Source: Paracoccaceae bacterium
GTDB taxonomy: Bacteria > Pseudomonadota > Alphaproteobacteria > Rhodobacterales > Rhodobacteraceae
Assembly (NCBI GenBank): GCA_030626365.1
Contig: DAOUPC010000027.1
Location: 1-14,117 of the forward strand
Direction: 5' to 3'
DNA length: 14,117 nt
In this document: positions 1 through 8,201 of the stretch, one piece after another
How the letters are laid out: the number at the start of each line of letters is the position of its first letter
Position numbering within the stretch: the first letter of the stretch is position 1
Program-made: the position numbers and the translations under genes
Notes under the pieces: model-generated
Seen by the model: only the letters and a program-made list of their open reading frames with translations
What the model was told of the DNA's origin: nothing
Databases searched by the model: none

Positions 1-1
1 G

Positions 2-1420
2 TCACAAAACCGGGGCGAACAGCCGTGCAATCTGTGCGCCGACACGGATTTTGGCAGGCTGTTCGGCCAGCGTTCGGGTCAGCAGAAAGGACCGCTGAAA
101 ATCCTGCTCCAGCATATCCGCCGTTTGCTGCGCCGCGCGGGGATCGAAAAAGACCGCCATTGATTCAAAATTCAGACGAAAGGACCGGTTGTCCATGTTT
201 GTCGTGCCGATGGCGGCAAAATCATCGTCTGCGACAATCACTTTTTGATGCATGAACCCGCAATCATACCGCCAGACCTGCACACCCGCCGCGCGGATTT
301 CGTCAAAATAGGCAAAGGCGGCCAGCCACGGAATTTTGTGGTCTATGACCTCGGGCACCAGAATACGCACATCGACACCACGCATGGCGGCGTGTTTCAG
401 CGCGCTCAGGATATCCTGATCGGGGATGAAATATGGTGACGCGATCCAGATCCGTTTTTTGGCCGCCACGATTGCCGAGAAAAAGAAAAACGCCCCGGTT
501 TCCATTTCGTCACCGGGCCCGGTCGGAACGATCAGCGCGGTCATGTCCTCTGCTGCGTGGGGGGCCTGCCAGTTCAGCGGGTCAATAAGGATTTCATCGG
601 TCGCCCAGTGCCAATCCTCGGAAAAGATCAGTTGCAACTGGCTGACAACCGGCCCCTGAATCTGCACATGGGTGTCACGCCAGTCCCCGAATTCCGGGTC
701 GCGGCCCATGTATTCATCACCAACATTCAGCCCCCCGGTAAAGCCGGTCACACCGTCCACAACCACGGTTTTGCGATGATTTCTAAAATTCAGCTGAAAC
801 CGCGTCTTGGGACCGGGTATCTTTCTGGGATCAACCACATGAACCCCCGCATCGCGCAGCTTTTGCAAATAGGGCGTGGGTAATTTCGCACTGCCGATGG
901 CATCGAACATGACGCGAACCGTGACGCCCCGACCCGCCGCATCAATCAGGCAATCCTGCAACGCGCGCCCAAGCCGGTCGTCATTTATGATATAAAATTG
1001 CACAAGCACATAGGTTTTGGCGCCATTGATGGCCGCGAATATAGCGTCAAACGTGGCCTGACCATCGACCAGCAAGGTCATGGAATTACCGCGAACCACC
1101 GGAAGTTGCGCAATCAGTTCCAGCGGACGCGACGCAAACCCCGGCGGATTTTGCGGGGCGTTATCGCTGGCAAAGTCACGAATTCCCTCGATCACCTGGG
1201 CGCTGTCACGGCGGGCAACCACATAGTTCTTGTATTTGTTGTGGCCCAGAAAAAGGTACAGCGGCACGCCAAGATACGGGGCCGCCACAAGAAACACCAC
1301 CCAGCCAATGGCCCCCTGCGAGGTTCGCGCAGACGTAATTGCCCCCCAGGAAAAATAGAGGGCAACAACTTCGAGCGCGATAATCGCAATCGCCGCAATG
1401 TCAGAAAAATCCATCTCCAC
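2..1420 (-). CDS. cls: Cardiolipin synthase (phospholipase D superfamily)
   Basis: Membrane enzyme that joins two phosphatidylglycerol molecules into cardiolipin and glycerol. The 472-residue protein has two N-terminal hydrophobic segments (about residues 8-28 and 38-58, PLDc_N type). Two phospholipase D HKD motifs follow: H215-x-K217-x4-D222 in HRKTVVVDG and H391-x-K393-x4-D398 in HQKVIVADDD, each followed by the usual G/N-rich stretch (GFTGGLN; GTTNMDNRS). The length is normal for bacterial ClsA and the stop codon lies at the very edge of the window, so the gene is complete. The frame opens with GTG at 1420; an ATG two codons later (1414) is equally possible. The AAGGGG ribosome site at 1425-1430 is 4 nt from GTG and 10 nt from ATG. 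It lies downstream of iolB on the same strand with a 106-bp gap and no clear terminator, so read-through is possible, although the function is unrelated to inositol breakdown. Confidence 0.95.
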   Translation of the reverse strand: MEMDFSDIAAIAIIALEVVALYFSWGAITSARTSQGAIGWVVFLVAAPYLGVPLYLFLGHNKYKNYVVARRDSAQVIEGIRDFASDNAPQNPPGFASRPLELIAQLPVVRGNSMTLLVDGQATFDAIFAAINGAKTYVLVQFYIINDDRLGRALQDCLIDAAGRGVTVRVMFDAIGSAKLPTPYLQKLRDAGVHVVDPRKIPGPKTRFQLNFRNHRKTVVVDGVTGFTGGLNVGDEYMGRDPEFGDWRDTHVQIQGPVVSQLQLIFSEDWHWATDEILIDPLNWQAPHAAEDMTALIVPTGPGDEMETGAFFFFSAIVAAKKRIWIASPYFIPDQDILSALKHAAMRGVDVRILVPEVIDHKIPWLAAFAYFDEIRAAGVQVWRYDCGFMHQKVIVADDDFAAIGTTNMDNRSFRLNFESMAVFFDPRAAQQTADMLEQDFQRSFLLTRTLAEQPAKIRVGAQIARLFAPVL

Positions 1421-1435
1421 GATACCCCTTCAACT

Positions 1436-1474
1436 TGAACACACTGGCTGAATACACTGGTTGAACACACTGGG
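1436..1474. repeat. 13-bp tandem repeat, three copies
   Basis: Three head-to-tail copies of TGAACACACTGGC: 1436-1448, 1449-1461 (one internal change, AATACAC) and 1462-1474. They differ at one internal base and at the last base. The array lies in the 106-bp non-coding gap between iolB and cls, just upstream of the cls ribosome binding site, so on the minus strand it would lie in the cls promoter or leader. The period is not a multiple of three, which fits non-coding DNA. Confidence 0.85.
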
Positions 1475-1526
1475 CCAATGTTGACCCCGGACCGGCCACA
1501 TATTCAACCGCTGATATAGTTCCCGC

Positions 1527-2339
1527 CTACCCCTGCTGATCCCGCTGAAATATCCAATCGTGATCGGGGTGGTTCTGGAACCGCCAGTTGCGCCGGGGGC
1601 CGGCCATGACGTTAAGGTAATACATCTCGTACCCGTATGGCGCGCCGCAGGGGTGATGCCCCCTGGGCACCAGCACCACATCGCCGTCTGATACGGTCAT
1701 GGTTTCATCCAGTTCCCCGTCTTCGGTAAACACCCGCTGAAACCCGAACCCCTGCCCCGGATTCAGGCGGTGGTAATAGGTTTCCTCAAGATAGGTCATG
1801 CGGGGGAAATCATCTTCGTCATGGCGGTGTGGCGGGTAAGACGACCAGTTGCCAGCCGGCGTAAACACCTCGGTCACCAACAGGCTGTCGGCCACATCGC
1901 GGTTTTCCATGGCGATATTGTGGATATAGCGTGTGTTGGCACCCTTGCCGCGCGTTTCCAGCGCAATGTCACCGGGGCCGATTACCTGCGCCGCATGCCC
2001 GCCCCGCCCCGGGGCCAGACATACCGCAAGGGTGCAATCGGTGGTGGCCGTGGCCTGCCCGTCGGATGCATCGGGGCTATAAACGCAAGCGGGCGGCGTG
2101 CGTTCGAACACACACATCCGGTTGCCCATCTCGCCAAAATCCATTCCCGCGCCGCTGATCCGGGCCTTGCCTTCGACCAGCACCAGAATGACCTCGTTTT
2201 TCTGCGTTACCTCGGACACCGATTGTCCCGCCTTCAGGCGATAAAGACCAAACCCGACATAGCCCCACCCGGCGCTTTTGGCGGTAATATCATGCACCTT
2301 GCCCGCCAAGCCGGTGGGTTTTCGCAATAAATCAGGCAT
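1527..2339 (-). CDS. iolB: 5-deoxy-glucuronate isomerase IolB
   Basis: Cytoplasmic enzyme of myo-inositol catabolism that converts 5-deoxy-D-glucuronate into 5-dehydro-2-deoxy-D-gluconate. The 270-residue protein has the family's double-cupin layout. The metal-binding region is visible as HRH at 171-173, the glutamates of LEETYYH (184-190) and the HH at 228-229 in VLVPRGHHPCGAPYGYEMYY, all typical of IolB/KduI-type metal isomerases. The start is ATG at 2339, which overlaps the last 8 nt of iolE (GATGCCTGA contains both the iolB start and the iolE stop), so translation is probably coupled. An AAGGAA site lies about 8 nt upstream. A longer frame reaches 2363 but would run further into iolE and lacks a better ribosome site. 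It is the last iol gene of the minus-strand operon. Confidence 0.95.
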   Translation of the reverse strand: MPDLLRKPTGLAGKVHDITAKSAGWGYVGFGLYRLKAGQSVSEVTQKNEVILVLVEGKARISGAGMDFGEMGNRMCVFERTPPACVYSPDASDGQATATTDCTLAVCLAPGRGGHAAQVIGPGDIALETRGKGANTRYIHNIAMENRDVADSLLVTEVFTPAGNWSSYPPHRHDEDDFPRMTYLEETYYHRLNPGQGFGFQRVFTEDGELDETMTVSDGDVVLVPRGHHPCGAPYGYEMYYLNVMAGPRRNWRFQNHPDHDWIFQRDQQG

Positions 2340-3243
2340 CCGGGTTTTCCTTGTCCAATCCAACGCTTTGCGCGATGTGTTTCAGGGCCTGCAACCCCAT
2401 GGTCTGATATTTCAACGGGTCACGGATGGCCGGGTCCTGTTCCGCCTCGATCACCAGCCAACCCCGATAGGCATGATCCGCAGCCGCCCTCAGAACCGGC
2501 GCGAAATCAACGGCACCGTCCCTGTCGCCCGGCACGGTGAACACGCCACGCCGCACCCCCTCAAGAAACGACAGGTTTTCGACCTGCACCTGTCGGGCCA
2601 CATCCGCGCGCACGTTCTTGGCGTGAATATGGGCAACGCGGTGCATGTATTTATGCGCCAGATCAGCCGGATCAACCCCGCCAAACCACGCATGCCCCGT
2701 ATCAAGCAACAGTTTGACCTGCGCGCCAGTGTGGGCCATCAGCGCGTCAATCTCGGGGCCGGTTTCAACAATGGTGCCCATGTGGTGGTGATAAACCAGC
2801 GTAATGCCCCGCGCCGCACAGGTGGCCGCAATGGCATCCAGACCTGCGCCAAATTCGGCCCAGCGGTCGGGCGGCAAAACGGGGCTGTCGTTCAGCGCCA
2901 CGTCATCCGCGCCGTGGATGGCATTCGAGGTTTCACAAACGATACAGACCTTACAGCCCATCGCCGCCAGCAAATCCAGATGCGGCCCGATCGCCGCCTG
3001 TTCGTCCGCCACCGGGCGCGCCAGCAGGTTAAGCGAATGCCAGCCCGAAATGAACTGCAACCCGTGCGGTGCAAGAACCGCGCCAAGGGCCGCAGGGTCG
3101 GTTGGCATCTTGTGCCCCATTTCGATCCCGTCAAAGCCGATTTCGCCTGCCTCGCGCAGGCATTGTTGCAGCGAAATATCCGCGCCAAGGCTTTGGTCAT
3201 CATCATTGGACCAGGCAATCGGGTTGGTGCCATAAAGGATCAT
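2332..3243 (-). CDS. iolE: Myo-inosose-2 dehydratase IolE
   Basis: Dehydrates scyllo-inosose (2-keto-myo-inositol) to 3D-trihydroxycyclohexane-1,2-dione, the second step of inositol breakdown, in the cytoplasm. The 303-residue protein is a xylose-isomerase-like TIM barrel. Visible family segments include GFDGIEMGHKMP (37-47), YHHHMGTIVE (151-160), LLLDTGHAWFGGVDP (178-192), HIHAKN (205-210) and the late WLVIEAEQDP (262-271), which together supply the metal-binding Glu, Asp and His residues of this fold. The ATG at 3243 is preceded by a GGAG site 7 nt away. The gene begins 15 nt after the iolD stop codon and overlaps iolB by 8 nt, so it sits inside one operon. Length and motifs look intact. 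Confidence 0.95.
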   Translation of the reverse strand: MILYGTNPIAWSNDDDQSLGADISLQQCLREAGEIGFDGIEMGHKMPTDPAALGAVLAPHGLQFISGWHSLNLLARPVADEQAAIGPHLDLLAAMGCKVCIVCETSNAIHGADDVALNDSPVLPPDRWAEFGAGLDAIAATCAARGITLVYHHHMGTIVETGPEIDALMAHTGAQVKLLLDTGHAWFGGVDPADLAHKYMHRVAHIHAKNVRADVARQVQVENLSFLEGVRRGVFTVPGDRDGAVDFAPVLRAAADHAYRGWLVIEAEQDPAIRDPLKYQTMGLQALKHIAQSVGLDKENPDA

Positions 3244-3258
3244 CCGGGGGCTCCGTTG

Positions 3259-5088
3259 TCAGTCTGTTGTGCGCTGGTTGCGTTGATTGCGGCGGTAATC
3301 CTCGTTGGCGCGGGTGACTTCGGGGCGGGCAGATACCTCGGGTATGGCCACGTCCCACCACGCGCCACCGGCCCCGGTGGACAGCATCGGGTCGGTATCA
3401 ATGACGATGGCACAGGACCGGGATGCGGCGCGTGCACGCGCCATTGCCGCCTCAAGATCGCCAATCGTTCCCACATGTTCGGCCAGCGCGCCCATCGACG
3501 CGGCATGTGCGGCAAAATCAATGGCCGAGGGCGTGACATGGCGCGCGGTATCCAGCAGGTTGTTGAAACTTGCCGCGCCGGTGCTGATCTGCAAACGGTT
3601 GATACAGCCGAACCCGCGATTGTCCAGAATGACCACGATGATCTTGTGACCCAGCATCACCGATGTCGCCAGTTCCGAATTGGCCATCATATAAGACCCG
3701 TCGCCCATCATCACCACGACATCGCGGTCGGGATGCGCCATCTTGACACCCACCCCGCCGGCGATCTCGTACCCCATGCAGGAAAATCCGTATTCGGCAT
3801 GATAGGTGCCGGGCTGGCCCACCTGCCACAGTTTATGCAGCTCGCCCGGCAAACCACCTGCGGCACAGACTATGATCGCCGTTTCATCAACGCTGCGCTG
3901 AACCGCGCCGATCACCTGCGCATCGCTGGGCAACTCATTACCGTGCGGCGCGGCGGTCGCGGCGCTGACAGCCCCCAGCCAACTGGCCTTGAGACCCGGA
4001 TCAGGCGGCGTGAACCGGTGCGCGCCCAGAGCGGTCGAAAGGTCCTCTAACCCGGCACGGGCATCCGCCACCAGCGCAAGCGCGCCGTGCTTATAGCCGT
4101 CATATGCGCCAATATTCAGCGACAGGATGCGCCGGTCCGGGTTGCTGAACAATGCCCGACTGCCGGTGGTAAAGTCCTGAAACCGGGTGCCTATCCCAAT
4201 CACCAGATCCGCCGCCCCGGCAACCGCATTGGCCGCCGACGACCCGGTCACCCCGACCGAGCCCAGGTTAAGCGGATGATCGCCACGCAGGGCGGATTTT
4301 CCGGCCTGGGTTTCGGCCACGGGAATGCCATGGCGTTCGGCAAAATCCTGTAACGCGCCGGTGGCCTGCGAATAATGCACGCCCCCCCCGGCAATGATCA
4401 GCGGCGCCTTTGCCCCCTTCAGCGCCTGAACCGCCGCCGCCAGTTCCCCCTTGTCCGGCCGTGGTCGCCGCCGTGCCCAGACCCTGGGGGCAAAAAACCG
4501 TTCCGGCCAGTCAAACGCCTCGGCCTGGACGTCCTGACAAAAGGCCAGCGTCACCGGCCCACATTCCGCCGGATCGCTTAGCACGGCCATGGCGCGCGGC
4601 AAGGCGGTCAGCAGGTGCTCGGGGCGCAGTATCCGGTCGAAATACCGGCTGACGGGGCGAAAGCAATCGTTGGCCGAAACGGTGCCATCCGTAAAGTTCT
4701 CGATCTGTTGCAACACCGGGTCTGGCGCACGGTTGGCGAACACATCTGCGGGCACAAACAACACCGGCAGGCGGTTCACATGCGCCACCCCGGCAGCCGT
4801 CACCATGTTCAGCGCGCCGGGCCCGATAGAGGCGGTAACCAGCATCGCCCGCGTCCGGTTGCTGGCCTTGGCAAAGGCTATGGCCGCATGTGCCATGCTT
4901 TGTTCATTGTGCCCCCGCCAGGTCGGAAAATCATCCCCCGCCCCATGCAGTGCCTCGCCCATACCGGCAACATTACCATGGCCAAACATTGCCCAGCACC
5001 CGGCCAGAAACCTTTGCCCCTCTTCGTTCATCTGATTTGACAGATAGCGCACCATCGCCTGCGCTGCGGTAAGCCGGATGGTTTTCAT
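3259..5088 (-). CDS. iolD: 3D-(3,5/4)-trihydroxycyclohexane-1,2-dione acylhydrolase IolD
   Basis: Thiamine-diphosphate-dependent ring-opening hydrolase that turns trihydroxycyclohexane-1,2-dione into 5-deoxy-glucuronate. The 609-residue protein has the acetolactate-synthase-like three-domain order. The N-terminal pyrimidine-binding domain carries the likely catalytic glutamate E62 in GHNEQSMAHAA. A central domain spans about 200-360. The C-terminal pyrophosphate domain has the ThDP signature GDGSYMMANSE (462-472) ending at N490 in LDNRGFGCIN. The start ATG at 5088 overlaps the iolC stop (ATGA), with AAGGTG about 8 nt upstream, a coupled arrangement. The 15-nt gap to iolE places it mid-operon. 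The C-terminal tail RRNQRNQRTTD is basic and probably disordered. Confidence 0.96.
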   Translation of the reverse strand: MKTIRLTAAQAMVRYLSNQMNEEGQRFLAGCWAMFGHGNVAGMGEALHGAGDDFPTWRGHNEQSMAHAAIAFAKASNRTRAMLVTASIGPGALNMVTAAGVAHVNRLPVLFVPADVFANRAPDPVLQQIENFTDGTVSANDCFRPVSRYFDRILRPEHLLTALPRAMAVLSDPAECGPVTLAFCQDVQAEAFDWPERFFAPRVWARRRPRPDKGELAAAVQALKGAKAPLIIAGGGVHYSQATGALQDFAERHGIPVAETQAGKSALRGDHPLNLGSVGVTGSSAANAVAGAADLVIGIGTRFQDFTTGSRALFSNPDRRILSLNIGAYDGYKHGALALVADARAGLEDLSTALGAHRFTPPDPGLKASWLGAVSAATAAPHGNELPSDAQVIGAVQRSVDETAIIVCAAGGLPGELHKLWQVGQPGTYHAEYGFSCMGYEIAGGVGVKMAHPDRDVVVMMGDGSYMMANSELATSVMLGHKIIVVILDNRGFGCINRLQISTGAASFNNLLDTARHVTPSAIDFAAHAASMGALAEHVGTIGDLEAAMARARAASRSCAIVIDTDPMLSTGAGGAWWDVAIPEVSARPEVTRANEDYRRNQRNQRTTD

Positions 5089-7013
5089 CTTGTGTTCACC
5101 TTTCTTGCCTGATCCCAGATAGCACAGAGATCGCCGTAATTCGTGACCATTTCACGCAGGGCCCCCCCATCATCCAGATCACCGGCAAACCAGCGTTTTG
5201 CAGGCCCCGAAAAGATCGTCCGTCCAACGGCGAACCCCTTGACCAGCGGTTGGCGCGCCGCGACGACAAAGCTGGCCCCCAGCCGGTCCCCCGGCGCATC
5301 CAGCCCCAGCACGACAATGCCCCGGCAATACGGATCGTTACGCGTGATTGCCGCACAGGTTGCGCCCCAGGCGGCGTCACTTTCCAGTGGCTCCAGCTTC
5401 CACCAGTCGGGATAGATGGCGATGTCATAAAACCGCTGGATGATGTTGGCGGTGGTGTGGTCATCCACCCTGCCCGCCTTTGACGCAATCACCTCTAGCA
5501 GGAATTCCAGGTTGTTGCGCCGGGCCGCCGCAAACAGGCGCGATATGACCTCTTCCTGCTGCGCCTTCAGCGCCGCATCGTCATCCGGGTGATAGAAACA
5601 CAAGGCCTTGACCACGTGGTTGCGCGGCCATTCGGCCAGCCCGGCAAAATCCGGCCCAACCGCTGGTTCGGGGCGGATCGGACGTGAACCGGGCAACTCG
5701 ACCGGGCGGGCGATCCACAATCCGCTGTCCTGTGCGCCGAACAGGGTTTGCTGGCCATGCTGGCTGTCGCACAAGATGCCGTATCCGGGGTTGTCTTTGG
5801 CCACCTGCCGCGCGGCGCGCAGGCACAGCGCCTTGAAATCGCCAATACGGCTGTGCGCCGCCCCGGCCGCATCGGCCATCTGTTCCAACTGACGGCGGTG
5901 ATCAAAGGCAAATACCCGCAGATCGGGCCAGTCACCCGGACGGTTGGTCGCCCAGTGGATCTGTTCCAGCGCCGCATCATGGCGCAGTGTTCCCATCTGT
6001 GCTCCCATCTGTGCCCCCGTTCGCCCCGCCCGATCCAGAAAATACCGCAGTTCCGCCCAGCTGGGATAGGCCGGGGTACAGCCGTGACGTGACACCGCAA
6101 GCGCGCCACAGGCATTGGCGTAGGTCAGGCTGGTCAGCCAGTCCTGATCGCTTAACCAGCCCTTCAACAGCCCGCTCATGAACCCGTCACCCGCGCCAAG
6201 CACGTTGAACACCTCGACCTGAAAACCGGGACCGGAAAGGCCCTGATCCAGCGTGTCGGGAATATCGCCAGCAAACAGAACCGCCCCCATTGGCCCGCGT
6301 TTGCACACCAATGTGGCACCTGTCAGGGCCCGCACCGCACGCAGCGCCGCGATGGTATCGGTGCTGGCACCAGCGATGTGAAACTCTTCCTCGGTGCCGA
6401 CGATCAGATCGAACAGGCCAAGCACCGATTGCAACTTTTGCGACACCTCACCAGAGGCGATGAACCGGTTTTCCCCGTCCCCATGCCCCGACAGCCCCCA
6501 AAGGTTGGGGCGAAAGTCGATATCAAGCGCCGTGCGCGCGCCGTTTTCACGGGCCAGTCGCAGCGCCTTGAGGGTCGCGGCCCTGACCGCAGGATGCGAC
6601 AGATGCGTGCCGGTGGCCGTCACACACCGCGCACGGGCAATAAAGGCCGGGTCAATATCGTCTTCGCACAAGGCCATATCGGCACAGTTTTCACGATAGA
6701 AAATCAGCGGAAATTGCCGGTTGTCACGTATTCCCAGCAAAACCAGCGCGCTTAGCCGGTCAGGGTCGGTTATCACGCCGGTCACATCAACGCCCTCGGC
6801 CTGCAACCGGGCCCGGATAAAGCGGCCCATGTCTTCGTCCCCGACACGGGTGATCAGCGCCGATTTCAGGCCAAGACGCGCCGCCCCCGCCGCGATGTTG
6901 GTAGGAGAGCCGCCAATGTATTTGTTGAACGACCCCATGTCCTGCAAGCGCCCGCCAACCTGCACCCCATACAGATCAACCGACGCGCGCCCAATGGTGA
7001 TAACATCCAGCAT
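5085..7013 (-). CDS. iolC: IolC kinase fused to a DUF2090 (aldolase-like) domain
   Basis: Two-domain cytoplasmic enzyme. Residues 1-330 form a PfkB-family sugar kinase that phosphorylates 5-dehydro-2-deoxy-D-gluconate: GGSPTNIAAGAARLG (34-48) is the substrate-side signature and VLGAGDGF (271-278) contains the catalytic D276. Residues about 343-642 match the DUF2090 domain commonly fused to IolC in proteobacteria and annotated as the 5-dehydro-2-deoxyphosphogluconate aldolase. That second activity is taken from family annotation, not proven here. I chose ATG at 7013 because MLDVITIGRASVDLYG is the natural kinase N-terminus and AGGGG lies 8 nt before it; the open frame extends to 7115 without a comparable site. 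A tandem GAQM-GAQM repeat (333-340) lies at the domain junction. It is the first gene of the minus-strand operon and overlaps iolD by 4 nt. Confidence 0.95.
   Translation of the reverse strand: MLDVITIGRASVDLYGVQVGGRLQDMGSFNKYIGGSPTNIAAGAARLGLKSALITRVGDEDMGRFIRARLQAEGVDVTGVITDPDRLSALVLLGIRDNRQFPLIFYRENCADMALCEDDIDPAFIARARCVTATGTHLSHPAVRAATLKALRLARENGARTALDIDFRPNLWGLSGHGDGENRFIASGEVSQKLQSVLGLFDLIVGTEEEFHIAGASTDTIAALRAVRALTGATLVCKRGPMGAVLFAGDIPDTLDQGLSGPGFQVEVFNVLGAGDGFMSGLLKGWLSDQDWLTSLTYANACGALAVSRHGCTPAYPSWAELRYFLDRAGRTGAQMGAQMGTLRHDAALEQIHWATNRPGDWPDLRVFAFDHRRQLEQMADAAGAAHSRIGDFKALCLRAARQVAKDNPGYGILCDSQHGQQTLFGAQDSGLWIARPVELPGSRPIRPEPAVGPDFAGLAEWPRNHVVKALCFYHPDDDAALKAQQEEVISRLFAAARRNNLEFLLEVIASKAGRVDDHTTANIIQRFYDIAIYPDWWKLEPLESDAAWGATCAAITRNDPYCRGIVVLGLDAPGDRLGASFVVAARQPLVKGFAVGRTIFSGPAKRWFAGDLDDGGALREMVTNYGDLCAIWDQARKVNTR
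5991..6014. repeat. 12-bp direct repeat in the IolC linker
   Basis: Two consecutive copies of TCCCATCTGTGC (5991-6002 and 6003-6014) lie in frame inside iolC and encode GAQM twice, exactly where the kinase domain gives way to DUF2090. This looks like an in-frame slippage duplication in a linker that tolerates length change. Confidence 0.8.
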
Positions 7014-7167
7014 ACGCGTGCCCCTAAAAATCCGCACAGGGGCCAAACCGGCCCCCCGCGCCTGCCTTTGAACTTGACAGGCACCATTCGCATCCGCAAT
7101 CCATTTACCAGACAACCACCTGAATTTGTGCCACGCGGCAAAGGCGCATTCCGAAAAGGGGCATCAA
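7014..7167. promoter_or_regulatory. Divergent iolC/iolG control region
   Basis: A 154-bp gap between two divergently read iol transcripts must hold both promoters. On the plus strand there is a perfect TTGACA (7074-7079) with a weak -10 candidate CAATCC 17 nt downstream (7097-7102). A 12-bp inverted repeat TGCC-ACGC-GGCA (7129-7140) lies just before the iolG ribosome site and could be an operator half or a leader element. No convincing minus-strand promoter was found. The regulator (RpiR-type IolR in many alphaproteobacteria) is not in the window, and I do not see the GGAA-N6-TTCC motif reported for rhizobial IolR. Individual site calls are weak; the regulatory role of the gap itself is well supported. 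Confidence 0.55.
7039..7055 (-). other. GC-rich hairpin in the iolC leader
   Basis: Perfect 6-bp stem with a 5-nt loop (GGGGCC-AAACC-GGCCCC on the plus strand), 25 nt upstream of the iolC start codon. On the minus-strand transcript it is followed after 8 nt by a run of five U and then the AGGGG ribosome site. It might influence iolC translation or act as a weak attenuator; the U-run is too distant from the stem for a classic terminator. Confidence 0.4.
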
Positions 7168-8175
7168 ATGACAATCCGTTTTGCGCTGTTGGGGGCTGGT
7201 CGTATCGGTCAGGTGCATGCCGCGGCCCTTGCCCGCACGCCACAGGCGCACCTTGTGGCCGTCGCGGATGTGTCCGGGGCCGCCGCCAGCGCGGTCTGCA
7301 CCCGCTTTGGCGCTGAGACGCGCAGCATCAAGGCCATCGTGTCCGCCCCCGATATCGACGCCGTTGTGATCTGTACGCCAACCAACACCCACGCGGAACT
7401 GATCGAAACATTTGCCCGCGCGGGCAAGGCCATATTCTGCGAGAAACCGATCGATCTGGACCTTGCGCGGGTCAAATCCTGTCTGGCGGTGGTTGGCGCA
7501 CATGCCACCCCGCTGATGGTCGGCTTTAACCGCCGGTTCGATCCCCAGTTTCTGGCCCTGAAGGGCGCGATTGATGCCGGAACGATTGGCGCGGTTGAAC
7601 TGGTCAACATCATATCGCGCGATCCCGGCCCCCCCCCGGCAGAATATATCCGCGTATCCGGCGGCATCTTTCGCGACATGACGATCCATGATTTCGACAT
7701 GGCACGCTTTTTGCTGGGCGAAGAGGTGGAAACCGTCATGGCCAGTGCTTCGGTTCTGGTTGACCCCGCGATCGGGGCCTTGGGCGATTACGACAGCGCC
7801 AGCATCATCCTGACCACGGCCAGCGGCAAACTTTGCTCTGTCTCGAACTCTCGCCGGGCAAGCTATGGCTATGATCAACGGATCGAGGTGCATGGGTCGG
7901 CCGGCATGGTATCCGCACAGAACCAGCGCGAAACGAACGTGGAAATCGCCACCGCTGACGGGTTCACAACACCCCCCCTCGGCGGGTTCTTCATGGACCG
8001 TTACAAGGCCGCCTATGAGGCAGAAATCAGCGCCTTTACCGCCTTTGTCAGCGGCGCACCCACCCCCATGCCGGTCCCCTCCGGGCAGGACGGGCTGATT
8101 GCGCTGGCCATTGCACAGGCCGCTCTGATATCGGTACAGGAAGGGCGAAAAGTCCTGTTATCAGACATTATCTAA
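7168..8175 (+). CDS. iolG: Inositol 2-dehydrogenase IolG (Gfo/Idh/MocA family)
   Basis: NAD-dependent oxidoreductase that starts the pathway by oxidising myo-inositol to scyllo-inosose. The 335-residue protein has an N-terminal Rossmann fold with LLGAGRIGQVHA (7-18; GxGxxG), the Gfo/Idh/MocA signature EKP at 92-94 (CEKPIDLDL), FNRRFDPQF (120-128), and the substrate-side segment GGIFRDMTIHDFDMAR (165-180) with D170 and H174. The start ATG at 7168 follows an AAAAGGGG site (7154-7161) by 6 nt; the frame is open back to 7126 but that start lacks a ribosome site. It is divergent from iolC and followed 26 bp later by an IMPase-family gene, so it heads a plus-strand transcript. Members of this family can also act on scyllo-inositol or D-chiro-inositol, so exact substrate preference is uncertain. 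Confidence 0.92.
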   Translation: MTIRFALLGAGRIGQVHAAALARTPQAHLVAVADVSGAAASAVCTRFGAETRSIKAIVSAPDIDAVVICTPTNTHAELIETFARAGKAIFCEKPIDLDLARVKSCLAVVGAHATPLMVGFNRRFDPQFLALKGAIDAGTIGAVELVNIISRDPGPPPAEYIRVSGGIFRDMTIHDFDMARFLLGEEVETVMASASVLVDPAIGALGDYDSASIILTTASGKLCSVSNSRRASYGYDQRIEVHGSAGMVSAQNQRETNVEIATADGFTTPPLGGFFMDRYKAAYEAEISAFTAFVSGAPTPMPVPSGQDGLIALAIAQAALISVQEGRKVLLSDII

Positions 8176-8201
8176 CGCACGCTATCGGGAAGAAACCAGC
8201 C

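Noticed and set aside
2278..4050. A 590-codon plus-strand open frame opposite iolB, iolE and iolD
   Set aside because: It mirrors the codon pattern of clearly identified iol genes in GC-rich DNA, is abnormally rich in His, Arg and Gln, and shows no recognisable domain.
7014..7115. Longer start for IolC
   Set aside because: The extra 34 residues do not resemble a kinase N-terminus, and a good AGGGG site precedes the internal ATG at 7013.
7105..7893. A 262-codon minus-strand frame opposite iolG
   Set aside because: Antisense shadow of a well-supported gene; no ribosome site and no domain.
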